Source of the DNA: Omphalotus guepiniiformis
Taxonomy: Eukaryota > Basidiomycota > Agaricomycetes > Agaricales > Omphalotaceae
Assembly (NCBI GenBank): GCA_028554645.1
Contig: JAQOOI010000073.1
Location: 310,001 to 374,000, forward strand
Length of the DNA stretch: 64,000 nt
Reading direction: 5' to 3'
Made by a program: the position numbers and the translations under genes. Shown piece by piece: positions 46,016 to 57,119 of the stretch; the stretch's first letter is position 1; each line of letters starts with the position of its first letter. Below the pieces are notes generated by a model. The model searched no databases. It saw only the letters and a list, made by a program, of their open reading frames with translations, and was not told the DNA's origin.

Positions 46016-46850
46016 CGGGTTGAATGTTACGAGGGCAAAGAACAGAACTCTTTTTTTTTTCAATTGTCATGGCTTTTTCACGCGTAGTTTACATTTTTTA
46101 ACTTTCTCTTCCTTCATTACTATTTACATAGGTGATTCAGATTCAAACTTAGTGTACTTATCCCCCCCTCTTCTGATGCTAGTCTTTTCGTTACTTTACG
46201 CCTCCTTTTTCTCTGTCAGTTCCTTTCTTTTCGTTCTTTGAGTGCTTGGTAAAGTACGTACTTAGCTGCTGTGGTCCTGGATGAATCGATGTCAGGGACA
46301 TTGATGAAATCGATGAAGGCTCGTGCGAATGAACTTCAAGTTCAATTGAGAAGACATCTGGAAGCGCCTTTGGCATATAATAAAAAGTGTACTGGACCCA
46401 CGAGCCATCTGCTTCCTTCCTTCTCTTTTCTCTCATCTCACCACCCTCGGTTTTTTTTCACCTTACACCTCTCGCGTCTGCTTTCTTCAATTGTAATCTG
46501 GCGAACAAATACAGCCGCTGGCACCACTGGTAGAACTGTCAGAAGCTCAGAGCATGATGAACTGATCATCTTGCACGTTATTTCTCTTTCATTTGCCGCG
46601 TCATTTGCTCACTCTTTCGTCTATCTCTCTTCAACAGGAAAATCGCGCAACGAGTTCTGTATATGCGTTCAAGTACTGCCACAACGTGTACGCTGTCTTG
46701 ATAGCATGAATTAGGCGCAGGAACGTCACGTTTTCGTATAAAGGCATCGGTGAGTAGACGCGATTATTGTCAACCGTGACTGCCAACGATATCGATCTCA
46801 CAGTCTCCTTCGCTGCCCTTGCACGCAGTCCGCTGTAAAACTTTTGCTCA
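46016..46850. other. Intergenic region rich in pyrimidine tracts
   Basis: No gene recognised. There are long T and CT tracts (46052-46062, 46420-46460). Open frames on both strands lack recognisable domains. Confidence 0.4.
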
Positions 46851-46857
46851 AGACCCG

Positions 46858-46899
46858 AAATTTCGAAATCTCGAAATTTTGAACGGCGTTTGCGCCGTT
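46858..46899. repeat. Two adjacent perfect hairpins
   Basis: AAATTTCGA/TCGAAATTT (9-bp stem, 46858-46879, loop AATC) is followed at once by AACGGCG/CGCCGTT (7-bp stem, 46882-46899, loop TTTG). They stand just left of the first copy of the CCTGACC array. Confidence 0.75.
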
Positions 46900-46910
46900 G
46901 CGTTGATATG

Positions 46911-48021
46911 AATCTGACCTCAGGTTCGTTTGACGGTAGAGGCTTCGCCAAGAATCGCCATAATGTACTATGGTTCTATTACACCAAGTCCTATCGTGGT
47001 GAGCTTGTACTAGGCGTAGTTATGACTGCAAGCTGACTTCACGCGTTTCTAGGGTTCGCGTTTTCGATACGAACCTGACCCCAGGAGCGTGTCTTTGGAT
47101 CCCTTGTTCGCGTTCGGGACGTATTGCTGTTGAATGAACTTGACCCCAGGAGCGTTCGACGGTGTATATGTCGTCGACCACTATGCAGTGTTCGAATTCG
47201 TTTACGAGTAAGTCTAACTTTCGTCCTCTGGCTCACGCCTGATCTTATTTTATGATTTTCAGGATCTGTCGCTGTTGAGGTGAACCTGACCTCAGGATCA
47301 AATAGTGACTTGTCGTGGGTTGTGCAGCTGTTGAGCTGTAACAGGAAAGTATCTTCAGCGCTTGAATTTAGGCTAAGGGTTATCGTTACGAACCTGACCT
47401 CAGGAGCGTTTCGTTGATCTATGAGGACCTATGGATTTCTCGTTCGTGTGCAAGGACTATTACAGTTCGGGACATGGTTGCTGTTCAGCGAACCTGACCC
47501 CAGGAGCGTTTACCGGCGATTGTCAAGGACTATATATATGTAGTGTTCGAGTTGTATTACGATGATAATAGTAAGTCTAAATCTTGACGTCTAGTTCCAA
47601 GTCTAATCCTATTCTTTTCAGGACTTGTTTACTGTTGAGATGAACCTGACCTCAGGATCATTTGATAGTGATTCGTCGACAACACTACTAGCTTCTGGTC
47701 TTCACGAACCTGACCCCAGGAGCGTAAGCTGACGTTTGAGCTGAGACCTCGACCGAGTCGAGGCTTGTTGTGATTGAAAGGAACCTGACCTCAGGATCGT
47801 TCGACTGCGGCTTGCCGTAGACTTAAACATGCTACATCACTATGTGATTTCTCGTCAGTTGCTGAATCCGGTCTCAGCTTGAGCCCAGTTCTAAGTTTTC
47901 TTTTCTTTTTCCAGATTCATGATGATGTCGGTTTTACGAATCTGACCCCCAGGAGCGTAAAGTCTACTCGGAGCGAAGGAAGTCAGGATTTGCTATTGAA
48001 ATGAACCTGACCTCAGGATCA
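46911..48021. repeat. Array of eleven near-palindromic AACCTGACCYCAGGA motifs
   Basis: An ~18-nt motif with a CCTGA..TCAGG inverted core occurs eleven times in 1.1 kb, always in the same orientation. Copies are at 46911, 47072, 47137, 47283, 47391, 47491, 47643, 47707, 47782, 47939 and 48004. Two versions can be told apart: type A (CTCAGGATCA) and type B (CCCAGGAGCG). Type A copies at 47283, 47643 and 48004 are spaced 360 and 361 nt, and similar GTAAGTCTAA..TTTCAG intron-like stretches recur at 47209 and 47569. The array is therefore built from about three ~360-bp units. No protein frame persists across the units. It may be a noncoding transcript with repeated exons, or a cluster of binding sites. 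Confidence 0.85.
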
Positions 48022-48308
48022 TTCGATAGTGGGTTTTGTGGATTTGAAGGTCATGGTAATGAAGGTGAGTCCTTCTAAGTTGACCTTGAACTCGGTTGCA
48101 TCTGACGCTGTCCTAGAAGCTGGTTTCCGTGCATATATGAGGACGAAAGACGGGTATTGGACACATTCGAGAGAGAACTCGGATTCGTTTCTACTCATCA
48201 GGAATTGGCGAGTGGACTAGGTCAGGTTCCTTTCGGTTCCTTTCGCAGCCGCCCAGTACTAACCATTCCAATCCAGGTCCTTCTGCGGTGCCTAGTATGT
48301 TTTTTTAG

Positions 48309-48486
48309 TAAGACACATCTAAGATAGTCTAGAGTGCCCTATGATATCGCGTGCCAAAATCTGGCATTGTGAAATGGTTGTAACGCTGCATGAATATCGA
48401 ACTGGAAGGCATTCCCAAGTTCTAACGACGAGTTGTGCTTCATTTCCCTTTCTTCTGAAGCTTAGACCTTGTGAGAGGTACTTGTT
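48309..48486 (-). pseudogene. Duplicated fragment of the RUS (DUF647) gene
   Basis: This matches 56821-57016 in the same orientation. The first 31 nt (starting TAAGACACA) have a single mismatch, and GTAACGCTGC.TGAATAT and GAGAGGTACTTG are also shared. It is too short and diverged to code. Confidence 0.75.
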
Positions 48487-48821
48487 GCTTGTGTAACATG
48501 TGTTTCACTGACGGTGTGATACAATGTAAGACTATGGTGTGATGAATCAATCATATAAGACGAAAGGCCTGGCGGGGTTTCTTCAACGCATTTCCGCGCT
48601 ATATCAAGTAAGCCTTCTCTTTTCTGTCCATTCATCGCACTCATTCCTCCTTTTCATTCATTCTTTATCCGCTTCTCTTTTCTCAATCGCGACTGCAATT
48701 CTTTGTATTACTGTGGTCAAGACACTTCTGTTACAATGTTGGATCCCGAGGACCCCGCGGACTATTACTATGCAGGCTTGCCCTCCAGAGTACGCTTAAT
48801 TGGCCGGTCAAGCACCACTCC

Positions 48822-49523
48822 ATGGAAGGGGCCAACCGGTCTCGAATTCTGAAGCACTGGGTAGACCCGGTCAAGCGCGTAATAGGCCACGTTCTTTATG
48901 CCCCTCCAATCGAGCACGGTGTCCGCACTGAACAACATATGCAAGATTTTGCAGTAATCGACTTGGATGTCTCCAAAATTGACGCCTCGAATTTTCAAGG
49001 CAACCTTATCCATCTCAGCACCAAGATTTCGCCTAGCACCTTCGCCCATAAAATGTTTCCAAATAACCGGAACGCTCATACCTTTTACCCTGCAGGTGGC
49101 CTCTTGAAACTTACAGGTGTTATTCCGGATGACGAAATGCATTGCCCCACTGCATCGGATCAAGAACTCGACTCATATCCTGTGGTTGTCAAGAATGGCC
49201 ATGGTACTGGCCTTACCATTGGTCTTGCAAATAACATCTGTTCTTGCGTGCGCTATTCATTCGAAGATGGTAGCGATCTGGATTCCTATTCCATGGAGTG
49301 GGCCATACTCTCTTACGACAATAAATCTGGTCCTTTTTCTGCTCCAGGTGATTCTGGATCTGTGGTTGCTGATGGTCAAGGACGTGTGGGCGGCATTATC
49401 ATGGGTGGTGCTGGTGCTACAGATTCTGTAGATGTGACGTACATGACTAGCATCAACTTCATCATGAAGAGTATCAAGGCAAAGTATCCCAGCGCCCATC
49501 TTAATCCAACCTTCTGCACTTAG
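48822..49523 (+). pseudogene. Trypsin-like serine peptidase-type protein, C-terminal half only
   Basis: The open frame gives HVLYAPPIEHGV, FAVIDLDVSKIDASNFQGN, GGLLKLTGVIPDDEM and GHGTGLTIGLANNI, then the Ser-box GDSGSVVADGQGRVGGIIMGGAGATDSVDVTY and a normal end before TAG at 49521-49523 (motifs quoted in parts). This matches the C-terminal half of a large mushroom family with a trypsin-like fold. The N-terminal half, which in that family carries the TARHV-type catalytic His, is absent. Upstream of 48822 there is no continuing frame, and instead a duplicated piece of another gene is nearby (48309-48486). It is therefore probably 5'-truncated by rearrangement. Confidence 0.65.
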
Positions 49524-49648
49524 AATGTATACTTGGTGAAATGGGCGGAGTCACTCCCTTGTTGTTTCCGCCTCTTCATCCTTGTACCCATTCCTCCAAT
49601 AGCTTTCCTTCTTCACAGCTCCGAGATCCTGGCTACTTACCGGTTTAG

Positions 49649-50110
49649 TTAGTGATAGGAAAATAGTTGTTGCATAATCGTGTTGTACACTCTAAGACTG
49701 TATACAATCTTCGTGTAATTCCAAAAATGTGTTGATTCGTGACTCTGGATGCGTAAGAAACTAATAAAGGCGACTTCTAGAATGAAAGCTGGAAGTAGGA
49801 CCTTGATCGTTTGGTTAGGAACGAATTGACGAAGATGTTCTCTCGATATCGCTGTAATACTGGTGCCACTGGAATCGACGCTCTGAGGTAACAGGTGGGG
49901 CCAAGGTTCCGGGTTTTGCTCGGTGTCTACACGAGAAAACTTTAAGTCAGCGTCCTGTCCATTGAACGAAACAGTAACATTCGAAGTGAAGATACGAACA
50001 TTGAATCCTTCAATGAGTTGCAAGAGTCGCTCTGATTGGAAGTTGGAAGAGCTGAGACCACGCGAGGCAGGGACTGTTGTAGCAAGAAAAGAAGACCTGA
50101 CCGGCGTCTA
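49649..50110 (-). CDS. Small hypothetical protein, weak
   Basis: A minus-strand frame just downstream of the F-box gene reads LIEGFNVRIFTSNVTVSFNGQDADLKFSRVD, with a Ser/Thr-rich N-terminal extension from further upstream (motif shown in part). It may be an exon of a short spliced gene, or a 3' extension of the F-box locus. No domain is recognised. Confidence 0.25.
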
Positions 50111-50126
50111 GATACTCGAACATATG

Positions 50127-51853
50127 CTAATATCTACCCAACCGCGAACCCTCTTCCGCCCTATCCTTCCTCATCTCTGCTTGTTGTAACCTCCTCCTAA
50201 CCTCCCTCTTAAACTCTCTCTCATAAACCACATTTCCTTCACAAATTGCCTCCAAATCAGGCGTCAACCTCAACCTCGGACAACCTCTCAAAAGATTTTC
50301 AGTAGCCAGCACACATTCATCGCTCAACCCAGTCCAAGTCCGGTCCCAACGGTCAGATAGATCCCCAAATGGAATGAAAATATCTTCGAGATATGCACAT
50401 TCCCCCAATGCAGCGATAATCGGCACCGAGTTCAGAGGGATCAAGCGTATAGGACCTTCAAAATAAACATTGATGGACCTCAATGTCCCCTTCTTTGACT
50501 GGACAAACCCAACGGTTATCCTGATAAATTCGTCTTCTTGGACAACACTCCCAACCAAAAATTCCGCCACTTCAAGTGGAGCTTTAAACTCTGTAAGCAT
50601 CTTCACTTCTGCGACTCCAACCAGAACACCTCTAAGAATCAACGTGGTTAGAGAGAAGAGGTTGTTCACTATGACCTCGATGATCTCGGTTCTGAACCTG
50701 TGATCGCGATAGAAGAGGTTTTGGCTGAAAATTAGACTCGTGAGACCGTGGCCCGAGGTCACTGCGAATTCACGCAGACACTCGGCCGCGATGAAGCTTG
50801 GGATCGAAAGGGATCTCAGCGAGGGTGTTTTTCTAGCCAGAATTACGAGTTGTTCGGTTGATGGACTAGGACTAATTAGTGATCCGATTTCAAGTGAACG
50901 AAGGGAGACACCGAGTCCTTCTAATAGAGCCGGCCACCAAAAATCGAATAACCGTAAAGACCTGAGGTTCATGAAAGGGTTAGAAGCGTCTGCGAGAACA
51001 AAGGGTTCGGATAATCGTGTGAAGGAGAATTTTGTGAGCGAGAGATCTTTGAGGTTGGAGAAGGATGAGAGTATAGAGTGGATTGTTGTGATGAATGTAT
51101 GCGTTACGCGCTCCTCTTCGTCTCGCTCTCCACAATGAAGAAGGAAATCCTCGACGTTTGGACAAAGCTGGGCAATCTTAACAATAACTCGCTCGTTGCA
51201 CCCTCCTGTCAACCTTCGAATTCTAAGACTCTTGACTTGAAACCCAAGAAAACCGGAATCCGAACCATTCGAAGCACCCGAAATAGATGCACCGAAAGCA
51301 AACTGAACTTGTCGCTCGATGTTTTCGAGATCGCGTGGATGATTCCATAGGATAGGATTGGCGATGGCATGGAACGAACGAGAGATCAATGAGGCGGCGC
51401 GGAGCGTGGCACGCCCTTGTCTTGTTCGTGGGGAGATGTGGGAGATGATTTCGATTAGAATATCTGGTAAGGAGAGGACTCTTTGCGTTGTAGTCGTCGG
51501 GGTCAAACTTGTGGTCAACTCGTCGATATCGACTCTGTCGATGACCGGCAAAGCTGGGAAAAATCATCAGATTCAACGCTAGATCCTGGTTCAATGCGTT
51601 TACCATCCAGTTCACGGAGATACTTTTCAAACACTTCTCTCTGTATCCTCTCCCTCTCAACCCCAGAATCAAGAACGGATACCCAAAATTCAAGCGCTAG
51701 GCGTGCGCGTGTGCGTGCTCTTTTTTGTGCGAGTTTGGTGGCAGCGTCGAGATTTGAGCTATTGCTTAAAGCATTCTGTGTGACCTCAACAGTATAAGCC
51801 AGAAGCGACTCGGACACGTCTAGAAGATGAAATGTGAGCTGAGAGTCGGCCAT
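50127..51853 (-). CDS. F-box/LRR-like protein
   Basis: Two exons (51853-51604 and 51553-50127, intron 51554-51603 of 50 nt) give 558 aa from MADSQLTFHLL to a stop at 50127-50129. Residues 1-84 are helical and Arg-rich. An F-box follows (LSLPDILIEIISHISPR, then AASLISRSFHAIANPILW). The rest carries irregular leucine-rich repeats (NLKDLSLTKFSF, LRSLRLFDFWW, SLRSLEIGSL, SLRSLSIPSF, LTSLIFSQN, LTTLILRGV). The C-terminal tail is basic. In SCF ubiquitin ligases the F-box binds Skp1 and the repeats pick substrates. This is one of the large orphan F-box families of mushrooms, and decayed relatives lie at 60.6-61.1 kb and 62.2-63.0 kb. Confidence 0.8.
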
Positions 51854-52278
51854 TTCTTCACGATAGTTTGAGTTTGGAAATTCATGGGGAAGAAATTGGC
51901 AAATTAGGCTTGGGCGCTTGAGAGGCTCGGTCAAGCGCCCAAGCCTCCGCCATGTTGATCCATCGCTAGCGATGTTCAATGTAAGCGGAACCTGTTGCTC
52001 AAAATTCCCCGGGAAGATTGAATCAAAATTTCTCTATTCTTTACATGATACAGGATACAATGTGCCCCATCTCGTATTGTACTTTTGCCTGGAACATCTC
52101 AAGAAGTCACGAAATTACTTGCAGGACTGAGCCAGGATAATAATGCTGAAGAAGACCACTCGGAGATTACATGCATAAATGGGCGTTCGCTCGAAGAGTC
52201 CCAATCCAATGATCTCCAAAGGTACCAGATGTTGAGCGCATCGAATTCTTCTGGCTTACATACTGCGAGTATGGCAAG

Positions 52279-53666
52279 TCAGCGCATGCTTACCCGAACA
52301 GTCACAGAGATGCGTAAACTCACTATTTCGCTCGGATTCACATTGGTTCGAGCGGGATCCACAACTCCAAAGTCGATGATGTCGACTTTCCTGAGGTCGT
52401 CGGGGTGAAACAGGTACTGTGATTGAAAAGTATTAAGACTCAGCCAGCGTAATCAACGGGTCTCGGGGCGACATAGGATAACTCACGTTCTCGTAATTGT
52501 CGTCGCCCTGGACAAATCCCGTCCGAATAGCCAAAATCGTTTGCGCAGTAGCAGCCGTCTCAGCAACAGTTTTAAGGTACTGTCTACATAGCGCTTCGGT
52601 GGCGGGTCTCAAAGCCAGCAATATATTGTGGATGTCTCGCCCAGGTACCCTATTCATGATCATCCACATCGTGCCGTCGGCTGAGCAACCTGAATCCAGG
52701 TAAAGGTGATTGCCTTGCGCTTTCCCCGCCTGCGAGGAGTGTATGAAGGACGCAAAAGACTGAATATGCATTTCAAGGCACAATACTCACTGCCTTTGTT
52801 CTCTGGATTTCCTCACTGAACTGGTTACTTTGATCATCACGAATCAGTTGCTTCGCAATAGCAGGACGACCGTCTATGTAGGTCGTTTCGAATGTCTTTG
52901 AAGATGACAGCTCTGTAAGTGAGTGCTATCCCTTCATGGATAAGGTAACTTACTATAGATACGCCAGATCCACGAGAACCAGTGGTGATTTGACGACCGA
53001 GGGTGTAGGTGTTTCCGTTGATCACGATTTCTAAGAATCTCATGTGGTCAGTTGAGCGCTCAGCGCGACGGTAGGTAAAGACAGAAGTGAACTTACTGTC
53101 CCCCGTCCTCTTTGGGGCCGCACGAGCGATAAGTGAATGGACATTGTCGTCGTCATATGCACGACCGAAAAGCCAACCGATGGCACGGCTAATCTTCTTG
53201 GTCGAAGACGGGGTTTTAGTCATCGGACTGGTTTTCGAGTTGCTAACAGAACAAGTCGCCTGCGTTCAGAAGAATGTCAGAAGATACAAAGACACTTCGT
53301 CGTGCATGTCTGAAGAACTCACGCCAGTAGGAGGGGTCACTGTAGCCGCGGTGTTTTGTGTGGAAGGCGACGAGGGTTGCTTGACGCCTTTGGTAGAACC
53401 ACCTTTAGGCGTACTGCTCTTGGTAGAGCCACTACTGCTGCCGCCTTTGATTGTCCCGATATGCCCCAAAGGTTCGCGACGTTCAAAGTCGTTGAATTTA
53501 ACATTGTCCAGCTGCAATACATTCAACATCATAGGGCGGCAAGAGGAACCAAATCACTTACCTCCCTGATCACGGTGTGGTCATTTGACTCGACAGTCGG
53601 TGCAGAGATCACTGCAACGGAGAGACAGAGAGCAACAAGAAGGATGAGGTGACGGCGGGAAAACAT
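52279..53666 (-). CDS. Secreted protein with kinase-like fold
   Basis: Start at 53666 with a clear signal peptide (MFSRRHLILLVALCLSVAVISA). After splicing comes a Ser/Thr/Gly/Lys-rich linker, then GWLFGRAYDDDN. A kinase-like core follows: NTYTLGRQITTGSRGSG (glycine-rich loop), GRPAIAKQLI with the candidate ATP-binding Lys, EEIQRTKA (helix C), MWMIMNRVPGRDIHNI, then GFVQGDDNYENV, which resembles the catalytic loop with His replaced by Gln, and VDIIDFGVVDPA (DFG). At least six short exons are needed; the last junctions are uncertain and the stop could be the TGA at 52279-52281. Orphan families combining a signal peptide with a kinase-like core are known to me from mushrooms only as predicted proteins. 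Function is unknown. Confidence 0.55.
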
Positions 53667-53959
53667 CTTGAGATGCGAGTGCTCAAGCAAAAACGAGATA
53701 GGTTCAAAGGATTGTCTGTGAACTACGACTGGGGGGTAAGAAGTACAGCAGGAGTATAGGTCAATAGAACATGCACAATGTTCTCTAACGCGCAGCGTCA
53801 GATACGAGAGGTTTAGGAGTGCAAAGGGACCAGCCCGCGCACAGAAGATATGAGAGGTGAGAGAACTCAATCTGCTGAAGATTGGGTACATATTTCACCT
53901 CTTTTGTACGTCGACTTCCATCGCAGAGCAAACGGAACAAACCACCATTCTCTTCTCAC

Positions 53960-54310
53960 CGGTGCAGATTCGGATCACCAACAAAGCCAACATGGCAACA
54001 CATAGGCGCTGCTTCACTGTCGCGCCAAGTGTTGACTACGTACCCCTCTGAACCCGAACACCCAATTCACTACCGGGTATTTTAGTATTTGTTACAGTGT
54101 TAGCTTCTCATGAATAGACGGATATCCGGATCGGCCAACATGGCAATATGTGTATGTGTGCTGCTTCACTGCGGTTGCACAGTGTTAGCATGTCCTTTGG
54201 GTTATGGATTCATTGCTCTTCTCATGAATAGACGGATATCCGGATCGCTGACGAAGCCAACATGGCAATATGTGCGCATCCCCACTGCCGCGCAATGTGT
54301 TAGCATGAGG
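53960..54310. repeat. Three ~85-bp tandem-type repeats with CGGATATCCG palindrome
   Basis: Units begin near 53967, 54109 and 54223. All share CCAACATGGCAA and GTGTTAG, and the last two share CATGAATAGACGGATATCCGGATCG. CGGATATCCG and ATCCGGAT are perfect palindromes that overlap. The repeats lie upstream of the secreted kinase-like gene (53666, minus strand), so they may be part of its promoter. Confidence 0.7.
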
Positions 54311-54876
54311 TTCATTGGTATGCCAGGGGAGTGGTACGTTGAGGGACTTTGTCACGTACAACAGCCATGAACCCAAATGCCAATGAAGTTTTGGGGCGGA
54401 TGGCGAGGTGAGTTCATAGTCCATGGTGTAGGCTTGAGCGCCGCTTGAATACTGAGCGCTGAACGGTCGGGCTTACGTTGCTTACTACATAACTGAGATT
54501 TGCGTGTATGCTGTACATATCATGAAGGGAGACTCTTGGAAACTACACAAAATGAAGTACTCACAAACTCTATTATACCCTCGCTCCAAGTCCTCCTAAA
54601 CCTACTGACAGTAAAACCCATTCACGCAGATAGTGAATATACCCGATATGACTCAAGCTACTCCGATTGCTGGGATGGGCAGAGGTATAAAAGTAAGGTC
54701 AGTCAGGGTTGAAAGAGAGAGACGAAAAAGAAAGACAAGTGGTGCGGCAGCAGCAAATTCGTATTACCGACCGACAATCCCAACACCCCAATTCGAAAAC
54801 AAACTCAAAAACGAACCCTCACTCACCGAAACAAACTAGATACCACCCCACCTAAATTCCCAAACACACTGAACCT
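54311..54876. other. Intergenic region, no gene seen
   Basis: No convincing frame. Purine-rich phrases occur at 54711-54735. Confidence 0.4.
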
Positions 54877-54899
54877 ATGATTCGTTCCATTGGTCCTAT

Positions 54900-57119
54900 T
54901 CCTCTCCTAATCCTGTACGACGAACACCTCGAGTACGACTTGGTAGACAGCAGGACCGATAGTAGTGGTAAGAGTGGGTTTATATGCGAAGTTTGCGACG
55001 TTTGCCATCTATATGTGAAGAGTGAGTATGGAGAAGAGAGGGAGGAAGGAAGAAGGAAGAAATTGCACCCCGTTGAATGAAACGATCAACACCATCAAGT
55101 TCCCAATGAAGGGGATCCAGAATCGGAGCATTGAATGTATTTCCCGGAAATGATACTAAATATGCCTTGTAGAATCGCCTGTCCCGTACCACATCAATCA
55201 GTGTCGAACCAGAACAACAAAACAAGACTCACAAACCCCAAAACACCTCTCTCGCCCATCCCCACCACCCTCCTCCAAACCGAATCCTCAACCGCACCAC
55301 CCGTAGGCCTTGTATAAACACTCGATGTCCTAAAAACACTAGCGAGACAGCTAGCGTGTAGCTGTCCTAGCTTGGGGTGGACACCGAGGAGGACGGAAGT
55401 GTTGAGTCGACGGCTAGTTCGAAGCCGAAGATTGTTAGGTAGGATAGGGGGTTAGGAGTGTGGGAAGGGGGAAGGCCGGAAAAGGAGAGGAGCGGGAGAG
55501 GGAGAGAAAGGGCTGGTTGGGGAGGGTTTGCTTTTTCAGAGGCTTCGTCGGTAGGTTGGAGGGGAACTTCCGGGATGTTGGGAGTGTAATGATTGGTTGG
55601 GTTGGTATCAGCGTGAGGGTTTCGGCATCGAACTCTATACGTCTGGTAAGCATTTGTATCTACGCGAATGCGATACGACAACAAACTCACTTACTCTCTC
55701 CATGTCTACATCGGATGATCAGTCCCAAAGAGTAAAGCTACGGCTGCGACGAACAGCAACACGAGACAGGAACCACGAACGCGACTCTCCAGAGCTGCAC
55801 GCTTTATTCATGACATATATCGCTGAAGCTGTATAAGGGTACCGGTGAGTCCAAGCGTCAACTAACCCAATGCATACACTCACCCTATCAAACAACGTAA
55901 TCATAACTGCATACATCACACTCGCCCTGCTTTTCCCCACACAATTGCGTTCGCCAATCTAACGATCGAGCGAACGCAGTACAACACCTTTAACTGCTAG
56001 GTGGTTGATTGTGAGGTGTAAAAACACCAGAACGAAGAGGACGCTATATGTCGACCACGGTGTCGTTGAATATGGCACGATAGCAGGTCCCATCTAGAAA
56101 AAACAAGTTCGTGAGTTTTCTTTGTGCGACTTTCGGAAGGGGTACACATACGAGCATCCCGAATAAAGCCAAAACAGTCTCTTTACTAGCGTCTTTCGCA
56201 TTCAAATCGCCAACATCTCCGCTTCCCTCCAAAGGCGTTGCGAAATGCATAGTAATGGCTGTCTTGACCCGCCGGCAACAATACCACACAAAGCTCGGAA
56301 AGAAGCACTAATGCAAAGAGTGTACACCTGAAGTGGAACGCGTGGGGGTAAGAACGGTAGAGATATTGGTGGGGCGTGTGTAGTTAGAAGTGTGGAAAGA
56401 AGTGGTGATAGGGTATCGAGGATAATGGCTGCGTCGTTTAGGACATCGGCGAGGAAACGGTATGTTTTTGCTTCGGGAAATAGGGAAGAACCGAAGAAAA
56501 AAGCTGCGACAATGGCTGACGAGAGATCATTGTCAGATTTGACGTTGAGATATGGTATGGTTAAAGGACGACGTACTCCAAAGATGTCCTGGAACACGGT
56601 CAGTAAGAGTGCATTTATGGCGGATGCTGAAGCATTTCCAACACCGTATCCTGCGCAAAAAAAGTCGTTTCCAATTGAGTGGAAGGAAATGAACTGTCTA
56701 ACGTACCTTCTAACGTTGCCCTGGACGATAAGAGTCCAGCAAGCGAAGAACAAAGAGCTTGTAGAGCGTTCAACGTCTGATATCTGGTCGATATGAATTG
56801 ACAGATGAATTCTATGAGAATAAGACACACCTAAGATAGTCTAGAGTGCCCGTAAGATATATCACGTTCTCAAATGTGTAGCGATGAACACACCCGGTGT
56901 AACGCTGCGTGAATATCCGGCCGGAAGAAAAACTTTCGATGCTAATCCCAACAGCGAGAAACTTGTCCTTGTGTTTCCTTGCTCACAGACTCTTGATACC
57001 TGACGAGAGGTACTTGAGTAATGAAGAATAAGCAAAGAACATGAGATACTCACTTGGTGATTTCTAGCTATCCGTGTTCGGATTGAACGACCTGATTCTT
57101 CTCGCTTGAGGACTTGCAT
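54900..57119 (-). pseudogene. RUS (root UVB sensitive, DUF647) family protein, frameshifted
   Basis: ATG at 57117-57119 opens MQVLKREESGRS. Spliced exons follow: LASKVFLPAGYSRSVTP, TRYQTLNALQALCSSLAGLLSSRATLEG, then YGVGNASASAINALLLTVFQDIFG, PEAKTYRFLADVLNDAAIILDTLSPLL, VYTLCISASFRALCGIVAGGS, and VKTAITMHFATPLEGSGDVGDLNAKDASKETVLALFGML (quoted in separate motifs of the family). Between AGGS and KTAIT the frame jumps by one base near 56264-56268, consistent with loss of one A. Downstream exons (VPYSTTPWSTYSV, HLTINHLAVKGVVLRSLDR) continue the family pattern, then a stop appears. The C-terminus to ~54900 is uncertain. RUS proteins are membrane-associated and linked to vitamin B6 homeostasis in plants; the fungal role is unclear. 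Introns are 50-65 nt. Confidence 0.7.

Noticed and set aside
46911..48021. CRISPR-like array
   Set aside because: Spacing is irregular (65-157 nt), repeats vary, spacers are long, and the genome is fungal with no cas genes.
46911..48021. Cluster of box C/D snoRNAs
   Set aside because: CTGA is present in the motif, but C boxes at the right distance and terminal stems were found for none of the copies except a weak ATGATGA near 47928.
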